A stretch of 64,000 nucleotides of DNA, taken from assembly GCF_024006985.1 (NCBI RefSeq), contig NZ_JAMXIB010000001.1:558001-622000 (forward strand), in the 5' to 3' direction. This document shows, piece by piece, positions 45,751 to 54,481 of this stretch (positions are counted from its first letter, which is position 1; every line of letters starts with the position of its first letter). The translations under genes were made by a program, and so were the position numbers. The notes beneath the pieces are model-generated. The model worked only from the letters and a program-made list of their open reading frames with translations, ran no database searches and was not told the origin of the DNA. This DNA is from Robiginitalea marina. Its GTDB lineage: Bacteria > Bacteroidota > Bacteroidia > Flavobacteriales > Flavobacteriaceae.

Positions 45751-46245
45751 CTATACAAGTTCCTTTTCCATCCAGACCGTACAGGAAGTATGCCCGGTTT
45801 GCCCAAGGGGCCGGTCGCGATAGCCGAAGCCATGGCGCTGGTATAGCTTCTGGGCGGCTTCCATGTAGGGCATGGTTTCCAGGTAGCATTTTTCGAAGCC
45901 CAGCCGGACGGCCTCTTCCAGGGCACGGGTGAGTAACCGGTCTCCCCAGCCCTTGCCGCGCAGGGCACTCCTGAAATACATCTTCTGCAATTCGCAAATG
46001 CCCCTTTCAGCCCCTTCCAGGGGGGCTATGCCTCCCCCGCCCCATACCCCGGAGCCGCCGGCCACCACCCAGTAGGCCGAACGGGGGGCCTGATAGGTTT
46101 CATACATCCGGTCCACGGCGGAATCGGCATAGGCCGTGCCTACCCTGGGCACTCCCAGTTCAACGAGAACTTCCCTGATGAGGGAAGCCAGCATCTGGTT
46201 GTCTTCCGGAAAAACCGGGCGGATCAGAAGGCCGTCGGGATTCAT
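45751..46245 (-). CDS. GNAT-family N-acetyltransferase
   Basis: 164 residues from ATG 46245; an upstream TTG two codons earlier is less likely. The acetyl-CoA site is ICELQKMYFRSALRGKGWGDRLLTRALEEA and the C-terminal beta-strand/helix is KCYLETMPYMEAAQKLYQRHGF. It acetylates an unknown small molecule or protein amine. Only 23 bases separate its start from ribD, which runs divergently, and prmC follows three bases after its stop. Confidence 0.9.
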   Translation of the reverse strand: MNPDGLLIRPVFPEDNQMLASLIREVLVELGVPRVGTAYADSAVDRMYETYQAPRSAYWVVAGGSGVWGGGGIAPLEGAERGICELQKMYFRSALRGKGWGDRLLTRALEEAVRLGFEKCYLETMPYMEAAQKLYQRHGFGYRDRPLGQTGHTSCTVWMEKELV

Positions 46246-46256
46246 GGGCAATGTGC

Positions 46257-46264
46257 TATTTTTG
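46257..46264 (+). promoter_or_regulatory. -7 promoter box abutting the ribD start
   Basis: TATTTTTG ends four bases before GTG 46269. It sets the ribD start at this GTG rather than the ATG at 46251, which lies upstream of the box. Confidence 0.7.
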
Positions 46265-46268
46265 CGGG

Positions 46269-47321
46269 GTGAAGATACACGAAAAATACCTTTCCCGTTG
46301 CCTGCAGATCGCCAAAAACGGCCTTGGAAACACGGCGCCGAACCCCATGGTAGGGGCCGTGGTGGTCCATGGGGACCGGGTCATCGGGGAAGGCTTCACC
46401 AGCCCTTACGGGGGGCCCCATGCCGAAGTGCGCGCCATCGCCTCTGTGAAAGACCAGTCCCTGCTGAAAGAAGCCACCCTGTATGTAAGCCTGGAGCCTT
46501 GTTGCCACTATGGGAAAACCCCGCCCTGTACCGATCTCATCCTGGAAAAAGGCATCCCTAAAGTGGTATTGGGCATTCCCGATCCCCACACCAAGGTAGG
46601 CGGGAAGGGCATTGCAAAGCTCCGGGAAGGCGGGTGCGAAGTCCTGACCGGGGTTTTGGAGGCCGCATGCCGGGAACACCTCAAACGCTTTCTCACCTTT
46701 CATGAAAAGCGTCGGCCCTACGTGATTTTAAAATGGGCACAAAGCGCCGATGGGTTCTTTGCCCCTGAAAAAGGTCTGCGCGACAGGGAAGCACGCCCTT
46801 ACTGGATCTCAGGCCCTCGCGCCCGGCAACTCGCCCACCAGTGGCGCAGCGAGGAACAGGCGATTTTGGTAGGCACCCGCACGGCCATTGAAGACAACCC
46901 GGCCCTCACCACCCGGGAATGGAAAGGCAGGAACCCCTTGCGGGTGCTGCTCGATCGCACGCTGCGCGTGCCTGCAGGCTACCGGGTTTTCGACGGGCAG
47001 GCAGACACGCTGGTTTGTTGTGCCCCAGACCAGGTGAGGGAACCCAATGGGCGGATTACCTACCAGGCCCTGGATTTCGAGGGGGATCCCCTACCGGATC
47101 TGATGCACCTCCTTTGGGAAAAGCAGGTTTTGAGCCTGATCGTGGAAGGGGGGGCCGAAACCCTCCGGGGGTTTATCAAGGCGGGGCTTTGGGATGAGGC
47201 CCGTGTAATCGAAAGCCCCCGTTCCCTTGGGGGCGGCCTGCCCGCGCCCCGGTCGGGAGGAACCCTGATCGGGGAATTCGCCGCCGGGCAGGACCGCGTC
47301 AAAATCTTCAGCCATGATTAA
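46269..47321 (+). CDS. ribD: Bifunctional riboflavin deaminase/reductase RibD
   Basis: 350 residues from GTG 46269. The deaminase domain has the zinc site HAEVRAI (H51, E53) with PCCHYGKTPPC (C78, C87). The reductase domain holds VILKWAQSADG, WISGPRARQLAHQWRSEEQAILVGTRT and SLIVEGGAETLRGFI. It performs two successive steps of riboflavin synthesis. It overlaps the HAD gene by eight bases. The start codon is fixed by the -7 box upstream. Confidence 0.96.
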   Translation: MKIHEKYLSRCLQIAKNGLGNTAPNPMVGAVVVHGDRVIGEGFTSPYGGPHAEVRAIASVKDQSLLKEATLYVSLEPCCHYGKTPPCTDLILEKGIPKVVLGIPDPHTKVGGKGIAKLREGGCEVLTGVLEAACREHLKRFLTFHEKRRPYVILKWAQSADGFFAPEKGLRDREARPYWISGPRARQLAHQWRSEEQAILVGTRTAIEDNPALTTREWKGRNPLRVLLDRTLRVPAGYRVFDGQADTLVCCAPDQVREPNGRITYQALDFEGDPLPDLMHLLWEKQVLSLIVEGGAETLRGFIKAGLWDEARVIESPRSLGGGLPAPRSGGTLIGEFAAGQDRVKIFSHD

Positions 47322-47919
47322 GAACCTTATTTTTGATTTTGGGGGGGTGTTGATCAACCTCGATATGGAATCGGTTCCGAGGGGCCTCAGCACTTTCAAC
47401 CGGCACGGGGCGGCCGGGGAACTCCTGCCCCTGGCCCGGCAATACGAAAAAGGCATGGTAAGCACCCAGGGCTTCCTAAAAGGGGTGCAGCAGGCACTCC
47501 CGGGGATCGGGAGGGACCAGGTACAGCAGATCTGGAACGGCACCGTGGCAGACTTCCCCCCCGAAAGGCAGGAATTCATCAGCAGGTTGAAGGCTGCCGG
47601 ATCGCATCGGATGTTCCTGCTGAGCAACACCAATGCCCTCCACATGGAAGCTGTGGAAAGCATTATGGGCACCGACCGTTTCGTAGCGTTTCGCAATTGT
47701 TTTGAGGGGTTTTACCTCTCCCATGAATTGGGCATGCGCAAACCGGACCGGGAAATATTCGAGTATGTCCTTGACAGGCACGGGCTGCAGGCAGGGGAAA
47801 CCCTCTTTATCGACGATACCCTGGAACACACCCTGGGCGCTGCCAGCCTGGGCATCCACACCTGGCATTTCCGGGTAGGGGTCGATTCCATCCTGGAACT
47901 GGAAAAAAAACTGCTGTAA
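47314..47919 (+). CDS. HAD-family phosphatase
   Basis: 201 residues. Motif I is IFDFGGVLINLD, then SNTNALHMEAV, the Lys motif LGMRKPDREIFEYVL and acidic LFIDDTLEHTLGA. The FDxGGV start is typical of HAD-IA hydrolases close to YihX/GEP families. It dephosphorylates a small phosphate ester; it follows ribD, and a missing-phosphatase role in riboflavin synthesis is tempting but unproven. Its stop is followed directly by the transporter ATG. Confidence 0.92.
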   Translation: MIKNLIFDFGGVLINLDMESVPRGLSTFNRHGAAGELLPLARQYEKGMVSTQGFLKGVQQALPGIGRDQVQQIWNGTVADFPPERQEFISRLKAAGSHRMFLLSNTNALHMEAVESIMGTDRFVAFRNCFEGFYLSHELGMRKPDREIFEYVLDRHGLQAGETLFIDDTLEHTLGAASLGIHTWHFRVGVDSILELEKKLL

Positions 47920-48783
47920 ATGTTGGATTTGTTTCTGAGCATCCTATGCTCGAGCCTCATTTTTGTGGTCTTTAAACTTTTCGACACCTACAGGGTCGCT
48001 ACCTTCCACGCCATAGTGGCCAATTACCTCACAGCCCTTCTTACCGGGCTCGCCCTTTACGGGGGAAGCCTCGGGCCCTCAGAACTGCCACAGCAACCCT
48101 GGCTGGCAGGGGCCGCAATACTGGGGGGTATTTTTATCCTTATTTTCAACCTGATGGCGCGGACCTCGCAAAGGCTGGGTGTTTCCGTCGCCTCCATCGC
48201 CACCAAAATGTCCCTGGTGATCCCGGTAATTGCGGGTCTCCTGCTTTATGGGGAACACCTCAGCGCCATGAAGGTCCTGGGGATCCTTATGGCCCTGGTA
48301 GCCGTGTATTTTGCCTCCCTGAAAAACGAAAAGTTCCGGTTCAGCCGGCGGGCGCTTTACCTGCCTTTCTTCGTCTTCCTGGGGTCCGGCGTTATCGACA
48401 CCAGCATCAAATACCTTCAGGCCACACAGGTCCCGGAAGCGGAATACCCCATTTTCTCCGCCACTATTTTTGGCTTTGCCGCCCTTACCGGGCTGGGGGT
48501 GCTCCTCTTGAGGAGCCCGGCAGACCTTCTCCGGTGGCGGCCGGCGAACCTGCTGGGGGGCATTGTGCTTGGAGTACCCAACTACTTTTCGATCTATTTC
48601 CTGCTCAGGGCCTTGCAGCATGGCGGGTTGAACAGTGCCTCGGTGTTCACCCTAAACAACGTGACCATTGTGATGCTGACTACCCTCCTGGGGATTCTGC
48701 TGTTCCGTGAAACCATGAGTCCCAAAAACTGGATGGGCGTCGCGCTGGCAGTCCTGAGTATTGTTGTAATCAGTCTGTTCTGA
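47920..48783 (+). CDS. EamA/DMT-family membrane transporter
   Basis: 287 residues, about ten membrane helices (for example FLSILCSSLIFVVFKLF, SLVIPVIAGLLLYGEHL, VTIVMLTTLLGILLF, GVALAVLSIVVISLF). Two EamA repeats can be made out, the second ending LFRETMSPKNWMGVALAVLSI. Drug/metabolite exporters of this kind move small amphipathic compounds or amino acids across the inner membrane; the substrate is unknown. It starts at the base after the HAD stop and overlaps the IMPACT-family gene by one base. Confidence 0.9.
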   Translation: MLDLFLSILCSSLIFVVFKLFDTYRVATFHAIVANYLTALLTGLALYGGSLGPSELPQQPWLAGAAILGGIFILIFNLMARTSQRLGVSVASIATKMSLVIPVIAGLLLYGEHLSAMKVLGILMALVAVYFASLKNEKFRFSRRALYLPFFVFLGSGVIDTSIKYLQATQVPEAEYPIFSATIFGFAALTGLGVLLLRSPADLLRWRPANLLGGIVLGVPNYFSIYFLLRALQHGGLNSASVFTLNNVTIVMLTTLLGILLFRETMSPKNWMGVALAVLSIVVISLF

Positions 48784-49406
48784 TGTCGGAAGGCGGCCAA
48801 ACCCATAAAACCCTTGCCGGGCCATCCGGGCCGTTTCCCCTGCGGGAAAAAAAGAGCAAATTCATGGGCTATGCCTTCCCGGCCAAAACCCGGGAGGAGG
48901 CCGAGGCATCCCTGACCGCATTGAAAAAAGAACACCACGGGGCTACCCATGTGTGCTATGCGTACCGGATCGGGCCCCTACCCGGAGCGGTGCGGGTCAG
49001 CGATGACGGGGAACCCGCCTACAGCGCAGGAGCCCCAATCCTTGGAAAAATCGAGTCTTCAGGCCTTACCGATGTGCTCGTTTGCGTAGTGCGCTATTAC
49101 GGGGGCACCAAACTCGGGGTTGGGGGGCTGATTCAGGCCTACCGGAATGCGGCTGGCCTGGCCCTTGAGAACGCGGTGGTCCTGGAAGTGGAACCGGTGG
49201 AAGTGCTTGGCCTGCTATTCGAATATGAGCGCCTGGACGCTGTAATGCGCTTTATAGCCCAAAACCAGCTGGAGCTTCGTTCCCAGCAGATGGCACTCGA
49301 CTGCGCCCTTGAGCTGGCGGTGCCCCCGGCTGATCTGGACCGCGTCCTGGAAGGGTTGCGGTCGCTGGGGCCATTGACGATCAAAATACACGGAACCCGG
49401 GACTAA
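48783..49406 (+). CDS. YigZ/IMPACT-family protein (UPF0029)
   Basis: 207 residues. The N-terminal IMPACT domain is plain: KKSKFMGYAFPAKTREEAEASLTALKKEHHGATHVCYAYRIG, DDGEPAYSAGAPILGKIE and VRYYGGTKLGVGGLIQAYRNAA. A short C-terminal DUF1949-like part follows. Homologues bind ribosomes or nucleic acids; the molecular role in bacteria is unclear. It ends the ribD-HAD-EamA-yigZ run and converges with a thioesterase gene. Confidence 0.92.
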   Translation: MSEGGQTHKTLAGPSGPFPLREKKSKFMGYAFPAKTREEAEASLTALKKEHHGATHVCYAYRIGPLPGAVRVSDDGEPAYSAGAPILGKIESSGLTDVLVCVVRYYGGTKLGVGGLIQAYRNAAGLALENAVVLEVEPVEVLGLLFEYERLDAVMRFIAQNQLELRSQQMALDCALELAVPPADLDRVLEGLRSLGPLTIKIHGTRD

Positions 49407-49413
49407 CGGGCCC

Positions 49414-49809
49414 TTATTGTAATCGTTCCATAAGGTAGGACGGACACCTTACGGGCCGTTTGGTACGCATATCCACAAAGGCAAGATCGGTCTGGGCCGT
49501 GACCAGGAGGGAGCCGTCTTCCCCCCGGATTTCATAGTCAAAAGAGATCCGCACCCCTGGTAATTCCCGTAACCGGGTATGCACCGTAATGACCTCGTCG
49601 TAAACGGCAGATTTTTTAAACTGCATTTCTAAGGAAATTACCGGCAGCATGCATCCGTTTTCTTCCATGCTTTTGTAGGAAATTCCGAAGCTGCGTAACC
49701 ACTCTACCCGGCCCATCTCCAGGAATTGCGGGTAATTGCCATGGTAGACCACTCCCATCTGGTCGGTTTCCCCATAGCGGACCCTGAAAGAAATCTGGTG
49801 AGAATGCAT
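49414..49809 (-). CDS. Acyl-CoA thioesterase, YbgC-like
   Basis: 131 residues. The motif RVRYGETDQMGVVYHGNYPQFLEMGRVEWLR carries the catalytic Asp and the YbgC/FadM-type HxNY pattern. It hydrolyses acyl-CoA or acyl-ACP thioesters in the cytosol; YbgC homologues are linked to the Tol-Pal system or to fatty-acid synthesis, but no tol genes are adjacent. It diverges from dnaA. Confidence 0.92.
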   Translation of the reverse strand: MHSHQISFRVRYGETDQMGVVYHGNYPQFLEMGRVEWLRSFGISYKSMEENGCMLPVISLEMQFKKSAVYDEVITVHTRLRELPGVRISFDYEIRGEDGSLLVTAQTDLAFVDMRTKRPVRCPSYLMERLQ

Positions 49810-50010
49810 AAAAGACGGGTGAAATTTGATATATTTAAATGATGTTGGAACGCTTTAGAACTTGCGAAAAAAAAAGGAGAATTTCAACCCTGTTCTGATT
49901 TTTTTTTTAGGTTTTTTGTTCACATATTTGTCTCGCTCTAGCCAGACAGATCTACTGTCTTTTTTTATACCAACTAAGCGTCAACTAACCAATACAAGAT
50001 TAGCTTACTA
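49810..50010. other. dnaA upstream region, AT-rich
   Basis: The 201 bases between the thioesterase and dnaA are AT-rich, with T-tracts near 49901 and 49967. I see no clear DnaA box (TTATCCACA); TTGTTCACA at 49917 differs at two positions. No gene, tRNA or hairpin terminator is evident. A -7-like TATATTTA is at 49829-49836. Confidence 0.6.
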
Positions 50011-51435
50011 ATGAATGTTTCTGCGAATTCCGTATGGGAAAATTGTTTGGCTTTTATAAAAGACAACATCCAGCCGCAGGCATTCAAGACTTGGTTTGAG
50101 CCCATTAAGCCTGTTCGGCTTTCTGAGAAATCCCTGAGCATCCAGGTCCCCAGTAAATTTTTCTATGAGTGGCTCGAGGAGCATTACATCAAATTGCTCA
50201 AGGTAGCCCTCACCCGGGAACTTGGTGAGGGGGCCAAACTGGTCTACGTGATCAAAATGGAGAATACCTACGGGAACCGCGAACCCTTTACGGAAAAAAT
50301 CCCCAGCGCCAACAGGGGGCAGCTCATGCCCCAGGAGATGGACGTACCCATTAAATCCAAAAACCCGGAACTCAAAAACCCGTTTGTGATCCCCGGGATC
50401 CGGAACATCAAGATAGAATCGCAGCTCAACCCGGGGTACAACTTCGAGAACTTCCTGGAAGGCGACTCCAACCGGCTGGCGCGATCCGCAGGCCTTGCCG
50501 TTGCCAACAAGCCGGGGGGCACTTCGTTCAACCCCCTGCTTATCTTCGGTGGGGTAGGCCTTGGGAAGACCCACCTGGCGCACGCCATTGGGGTGGAGAT
50601 CAAAGACAAATACCCGGAAAGGACCGTCCTCTATATTTCTGCCGAGAAGTTTACCCAGCAGTATATCGAATCAGTCAAGAAAAATACCCGGAATGATTTC
50701 ATCCATTTCTACCAGCTCATCGACGTCCTGATTATTGACGATGTGCAGTTCCTCTCCGGGAAATCGGGGACCCAGGATGTCTTTTTCCACATTTTCAACC
50801 ACCTGCACCAAAACGGCAAGCAGGTGATCCTGACCTCCGACAAAGCCCCCGTGGACATGCAGGACATCGAGCAGCGCCTGCTCTCTCGCTTTAAGTGGGG
50901 GCTTTCGGCGGAATTGCAAAGCCCGGATTACGAGACCCGCATCAGCATCCTCAAAAACAAGCTCTACCGCGACGGGGTGGAAATGCCAGACGAAATCATC
51001 GACTACGTGGCCAAACACATCAAGTCGAATATCAGGGAACTGGAAGGAGCGATTATTTCGCTCATCGCCCAGTCGTCCTTCAACAAAAGGGAGGTAACCC
51101 TGGAACTGGCCCAGCAGGTGGTAGAAAAATTCGTGAAGAACACCAAGCGGGAGGTCTCCATCGACTACATCCAGAAGGTGGTGTCCGATTACTTTGAAAT
51201 GGATGTGGCCACCCTCCAGTCCAAAACCCGAAAGAGGCATATCGTACAGGCCAGGCAGCTGGCCATGTTCTTTGCCAAAAAATACACCAAGGCCTCCCTG
51301 GCCAGCATCGGTTCCCAAATCGGGAAACGCGACCACGCCACCGTATTGCATGCCTGCAAAACCGTAGACAATCTGGCGGAGACGGACAAGCAGTTCCGAA
51401 AATACATCGACGACCTCAACAAGAAATTTTCCTGA
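50011..51435 (+). CDS. dnaA: Chromosomal replication initiator DnaA
   Basis: 474 residues. Domain I with SVWENCLAFIKDNIQPQAFKTWF; AAA+ domain with Walker A GGVGLGKTHLAHAIG (Lys186) and Walker B VLIIDDVQFLSG; DNA-binding domain IV with IGKRDHATVLHACKTVDN. It binds origin boxes and opens the replication origin. Downstream lie a phosphatase gene and an RsmI-type gene. Confidence 0.99.
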   Translation: MNVSANSVWENCLAFIKDNIQPQAFKTWFEPIKPVRLSEKSLSIQVPSKFFYEWLEEHYIKLLKVALTRELGEGAKLVYVIKMENTYGNREPFTEKIPSANRGQLMPQEMDVPIKSKNPELKNPFVIPGIRNIKIESQLNPGYNFENFLEGDSNRLARSAGLAVANKPGGTSFNPLLIFGGVGLGKTHLAHAIGVEIKDKYPERTVLYISAEKFTQQYIESVKKNTRNDFIHFYQLIDVLIIDDVQFLSGKSGTQDVFFHIFNHLHQNGKQVILTSDKAPVDMQDIEQRLLSRFKWGLSAELQSPDYETRISILKNKLYRDGVEMPDEIIDYVAKHIKSNIRELEGAIISLIAQSSFNKREVTLELAQQVVEKFVKNTKREVSIDYIQKVVSDYFEMDVATLQSKTRKRHIVQARQLAMFFAKKYTKASLASIGSQIGKRDHATVLHACKTVDNLAETDKQFRKYIDDLNKKFS

Positions 51436-51441
51436 TCCATA

Positions 51442-51897
51442 ATGCAGGTACGCGTGCTGATGGTTTGCCTGGGTAACATCTGTCGATCTCCCCTGGCAGA
51501 AGGCATCCTGGCATCAAAAACCGACCCGGGCCATATCGTAGTGGATTCCGCGGGGACCGCCGGGTACCACATCGGAAACCCACCGGACCCCAGGTCGGTG
51601 GCTGTGGCGGCACTACACGGCATAGATATAAGCGCCCAGCGCTGCAGGAGGTTCACAGTATCCGATTTTGACCGGTTTGACTATATTTTTGCCATGGACC
51701 TGGAAAATTTACGACACTTGCGCCAGTTAGCGCGCAATCCATCGGACCGGGCCAAGACCGCCCTGCTCCTGGAGGCCTCCGGGATCCGGGAAGGGGAAGT
51801 CCCCGATCCGTACTATGGGGGTGAAGAGGGTTTTGAAGCGGTATTCCGGATGATCGATCAGGCCTGTGACCGCCTCCTGCCTGCCCTGTTGCCCTAA
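51442..51897 (+). CDS. Low-molecular-weight protein-tyrosine phosphatase
   Basis: 151 residues. The active loop is VCLGNICRSPLAEGIL (CX5R-type CLGNICRS), followed by the general acid in VPDPYYGGEEGF near the end. This is the Wzb/Ptp family that dephosphorylates tyrosine, including on polysaccharide-export kinases and arsenate-reductase relatives. It starts six bases after dnaA and may be read from its message. No tyrosine kinase lies nearby. Confidence 0.95.
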   Translation: MQVRVLMVCLGNICRSPLAEGILASKTDPGHIVVDSAGTAGYHIGNPPDPRSVAVAALHGIDISAQRCRRFTVSDFDRFDYIFAMDLENLRHLRQLARNPSDRAKTALLLEASGIREGEVPDPYYGGEEGFEAVFRMIDQACDRLLPALLP

Positions 51898-51906
51898 AGA
51901 CAGCTT

Positions 51907-52629
51907 ATGGAAAATGAACATTCCGCATACGGGAAACTTTACCTGATCCCAACCCCCCTGGGGGACACCGAGCCCCTTGAGGTCCTGCCCTTTATCGTTA
52001 AGCAGGTGGTGGAAGGCTGCACCCATTTCATCGTGGAGAACGAAAAAAGCGCCAGGAGGTTCATCAAAAAAATAGCGCCGCGAAAACCGCAGCCCTCCCT
52101 GAAACTTTACCTCCTGAATAAATACACGGAACCCGCATCCATCCCAGGGTTCCTGGAACCCTGCCTGCAAGGGGAGTCGGTGGGTGTCCTTTCGGAAGCC
52201 GGGTGTCCCACTATTGCCGACCCCGGGGCGGATATCGTAAGGCTGGCCCATGGGAAAGGGATCCGGGTGGTCCCCCTTGTGGGTCCGTCCTCTATTATCC
52301 TCGCCCTCATGGCCAGTGGGTTGAACGGGCAGAACTTCGCCTTTAACGGCTACCTGCCGATCGAACCGGCGGAGCGTAAAAAAACGCTGAAATCCCTTGA
52401 AAAGAAATCGAGGGAGAGCGGGCAAACCCAACTCTTCATGGAAACCCCGTACCGCAACGACAAACTTTTTTCGGAACTCCTGCGAACCCTGCACCGCGAC
52501 ACCTTGCTCTGTGTGGCGGCAGACCTTACCCTTAAAAGCGAAACGATCCGAACGCTAAGGGTATCGGAGTGGCCCGGGGAAATCCCCGACCTGCATAAAA
52601 GGCCCGCGATTTTTGCCCTTCAGGCCTGA
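51907..52629 (+). CDS. RsmI-like SAM-dependent methyltransferase
   Basis: 240 residues of tetrapyrrole-methylase fold: YLIPTPLGDTEPLEVLPF, FIVENEKSARRF, VLSEAGCPTIADPGADIVRLAH and FNGYLPIEPAERKK, TQLFMETPYRND. This is the RsmI family that 2'-O-methylates C1402 of 16S rRNA; Bacteroidota have two divergent copies, and this is the shorter, variant one, so rRNA as substrate is likely but not certain. Nine bases follow the phosphatase gene. Confidence 0.9.
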   Translation: MENEHSAYGKLYLIPTPLGDTEPLEVLPFIVKQVVEGCTHFIVENEKSARRFIKKIAPRKPQPSLKLYLLNKYTEPASIPGFLEPCLQGESVGVLSEAGCPTIADPGADIVRLAHGKGIRVVPLVGPSSIILALMASGLNGQNFAFNGYLPIEPAERKKTLKSLEKKSRESGQTQLFMETPYRNDKLFSELLRTLHRDTLLCVAADLTLKSETIRTLRVSEWPGEIPDLHKRPAIFALQA

Positions 52630-52644
52630 AGGGAGGCAGGAAAT

Positions 52645-53289
52645 CTAATGTAGTACCCTGGGGTTCTTCTCGGGGGGGATGGAGGAGGTGTCGTATCCCT
52701 TGAATTTTTTCAGGTAATGCGTAATGGAAGTCCCAAAGGCATCCGAAACGTCATGGGCCCCGTTGGACCTCAGGAATTTTTTCACATTCCCCGGCCCCGA
52801 CAGGTGGGCGGCGGCCAAAATTCCGGATTCAGTAATCTCCACCCCATTGATCCGCCTGCCGACAAAGCGGGGGATATCTTTTCGCAAAATCCATTTGTTC
52901 CTGGCCAGGTTAGATTCAAATACCCGTTCCTGCAGTTCGGGGTTCGCCAGGAATTTGGTGGCATTATAAACCCCCATCAGCTGGAGGGTCCCTATCCCAA
53001 ACTGGTACTTGCCCAAATAACCCAGGGTATTGGTGCTGAAATAATCTCCCCTGGATTCCTTAAAGGCCAGGGCCTCGCGGAAGCCGATCACCGAGGTGCC
53101 CAGGAAGGGCGGATGTATGATAGAGGATTGCTGAGCTACGGGTAGGGCGGGTTGCAGTACGGCAACGGGATCTAAAACCTTCAGCGATTCAGGTACCCGG
53201 ACAGCAGTATGCTCCCCGGATTCTGAGTCAAAACTCGCTAAAACAAAGATCATGATAAAAGGACCTAAAAGGCGAATCCTTCTTCTCAT
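52645..53289 (-). CDS. Lysozyme-like (SLT-type) exported protein
   Basis: 214 residues. An N-terminal hydrophobic segment (LLGPFIMIFVLASF) is followed by ~60 poorly conserved residues and a lysozyme-like core with ALAFKESRGDYFSTNTLGYLGKYQFGIGTLQLMGV, where the Glu in FKESRGDY is the likely catalytic acid. Then come NLARNKWILRKDI and AAAHLSGPGNVKKFLRSNG. It probably cleaves peptidoglycan in the periplasm. A -7 box (TATCTTTG) lies upstream. Converges on the RsmI-like gene. Confidence 0.85.
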   Translation of the reverse strand: MRRRIRLLGPFIMIFVLASFDSESGEHTAVRVPESLKVLDPVAVLQPALPVAQQSSIIHPPFLGTSVIGFREALAFKESRGDYFSTNTLGYLGKYQFGIGTLQLMGVYNATKFLANPELQERVFESNLARNKWILRKDIPRFVGRRINGVEITESGILAAAHLSGPGNVKKFLRSNGAHDVSDAFGTSITHYLKKFKGYDTSSIPPEKNPRVLH

Positions 53290-53345
53290 ATAGTGGCTTT
53301 CTTAAGACTTACGGACCATGACGGTCCTGCTTAACGTTCTCGGGG

Positions 53346-53353
53346 CAAAGATA
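53346..53353 (-). promoter_or_regulatory. -7 promoter box for the lysozyme-like gene
   Basis: TATCTTTG on the minus strand, 56 bases before the ATG at 53289. The adjoining 148-base gap up to mltG's 3' end holds no gene that I can see. Confidence 0.45.
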
Positions 53354-53437
53354 CGGCCTCTTTTGCCTGAAAAGCCCAATTTTTTCTTAAAACGGGCAAA
53401 ATCCCGGGTGAACTACCCAAAACCGTAGGGTATCTGC

Positions 53438-54481
53438 TTATCTGCGGATATCCTGGGCGTTGATCCAACGGACGTACTGCTCCCTGTTCCGGTTGTGCTG
53501 TGCAAGGGTCTGCGCAAACAGGTGAAAGCCGGGCCTGGAGGTATCTGCCACAAAGTACAGGTATTGGTGCTTTTCCGGGTTTAATACCGCGTCGATAGCC
53601 GAAATGTCGGGCATGGCAATAGGTCCCGGGGGGATCCCCGCATATTTATAGGTATTAAAGGGGGAATCGATCTCCAGGTCGCGATACAGCACCCTCCTTA
53701 TGACGGTATCCCAGTTCCCTGTTGATTTCTTCAGGGCGAAAATTACCGTGGGGTCGGCCTGCAGGAGCATGCCCCCGCGCAGGCGGTTCAGGTACACCCC
53801 GGCCACCCTGGGCCGTTCCTCCACCCGCGCGGTTTCCTTGTGGACAATGGACGCCAGCGCGATGACTTCTTCCGGGCTCAGGCCCTGCGACTGCGCCTTT
53901 TCCAGGCGTTCCCCCGACCAGAAACGCTGGTATTCCTTCAGCATACGCTCGCGGAATTCAAGCGACGGGGTGTTCCAGTAAAATTCGTAGCTGTTCGGGA
54001 TATAGGGCAACAGGGCCTGGTCCTGGCTCCATCCGTTGGCCCTCAGGAATTCCGGGTCCGTAATCGCCTGGTACAGGGAGGCGCTATCGGCCTCAAGCTG
54101 GCTGGCAATCCTCCCGGCCAGCAGGGACGGGGTCTCCTGGTTATTGAAGGAAACCTTCACCGGGGTGTTCCGGCTCCTGAGGGAGTTGACGATTTCGTTG
54201 TTGTTCATCCCCTTTTCAATGGGGTACCGCCCGCCCTTTATGCGGGTGGCATACTGTTTTCTCCGGGCCACGGCTGCAAAGGCGTCAGGGTCTTTGAGCA
54301 ACGGGCCAACCTGCTCCATTACCTGTGCAAAATCGGCATCCGAAGGCAGGTAGATATAGGCGACTTCATTCGAAAAAGCGGTGTTCGGGCTGAAAAACGT
54401 ACGGTACACCATGGCCGCAAACAGCCCACCGAGCAGCAGGCCCAGGAATACCACAAACAACAGGATCCGTTTAAGATACAT
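53438..54481 (-). CDS. mltG: Endolytic murein transglycosylase MltG
   Basis: 347 residues from ATG 54481, which opens the membrane anchor (LKRILLFVVFLGLLLGGLFAAMVY); longer readings run into the GNAT gene. A LysM-like module (YIYLPSDADFAQVMEQVGPLL) precedes the YceG core IPNSYEFYWNTPSLEF, ASIVHKETARVEERPRVAGVYLNRLRGGMLLQADPTV, YRDLEIDSPFNTYKYAGIPPGPI. The catalytic Glu is in HKET (E216), although the preceding residue is His where most have Glu. It cuts nascent glycan strands at the inner membrane. It overlaps the GNAT stop by 11 bases. Confidence 0.94.
   Translation of the reverse strand: MYLKRILLFVVFLGLLLGGLFAAMVYRTFFSPNTAFSNEVAYIYLPSDADFAQVMEQVGPLLKDPDAFAAVARRKQYATRIKGGRYPIEKGMNNNEIVNSLRSRNTPVKVSFNNQETPSLLAGRIASQLEADSASLYQAITDPEFLRANGWSQDQALLPYIPNSYEFYWNTPSLEFRERMLKEYQRFWSGERLEKAQSQGLSPEEVIALASIVHKETARVEERPRVAGVYLNRLRGGMLLQADPTVIFALKKSTGNWDTVIRRVLYRDLEIDSPFNTYKYAGIPPGPIAMPDISAIDAVLNPEKHQYLYFVADTSRPGFHLFAQTLAQHNRNREQYVRWINAQDIRR

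Noticed and set aside
49810-50010. Possible replication origin before dnaA
   Set aside because: AT-rich, but no cluster of TTATCCACA-like boxes; the best match differs at two positions. The origin is not shown to be here.
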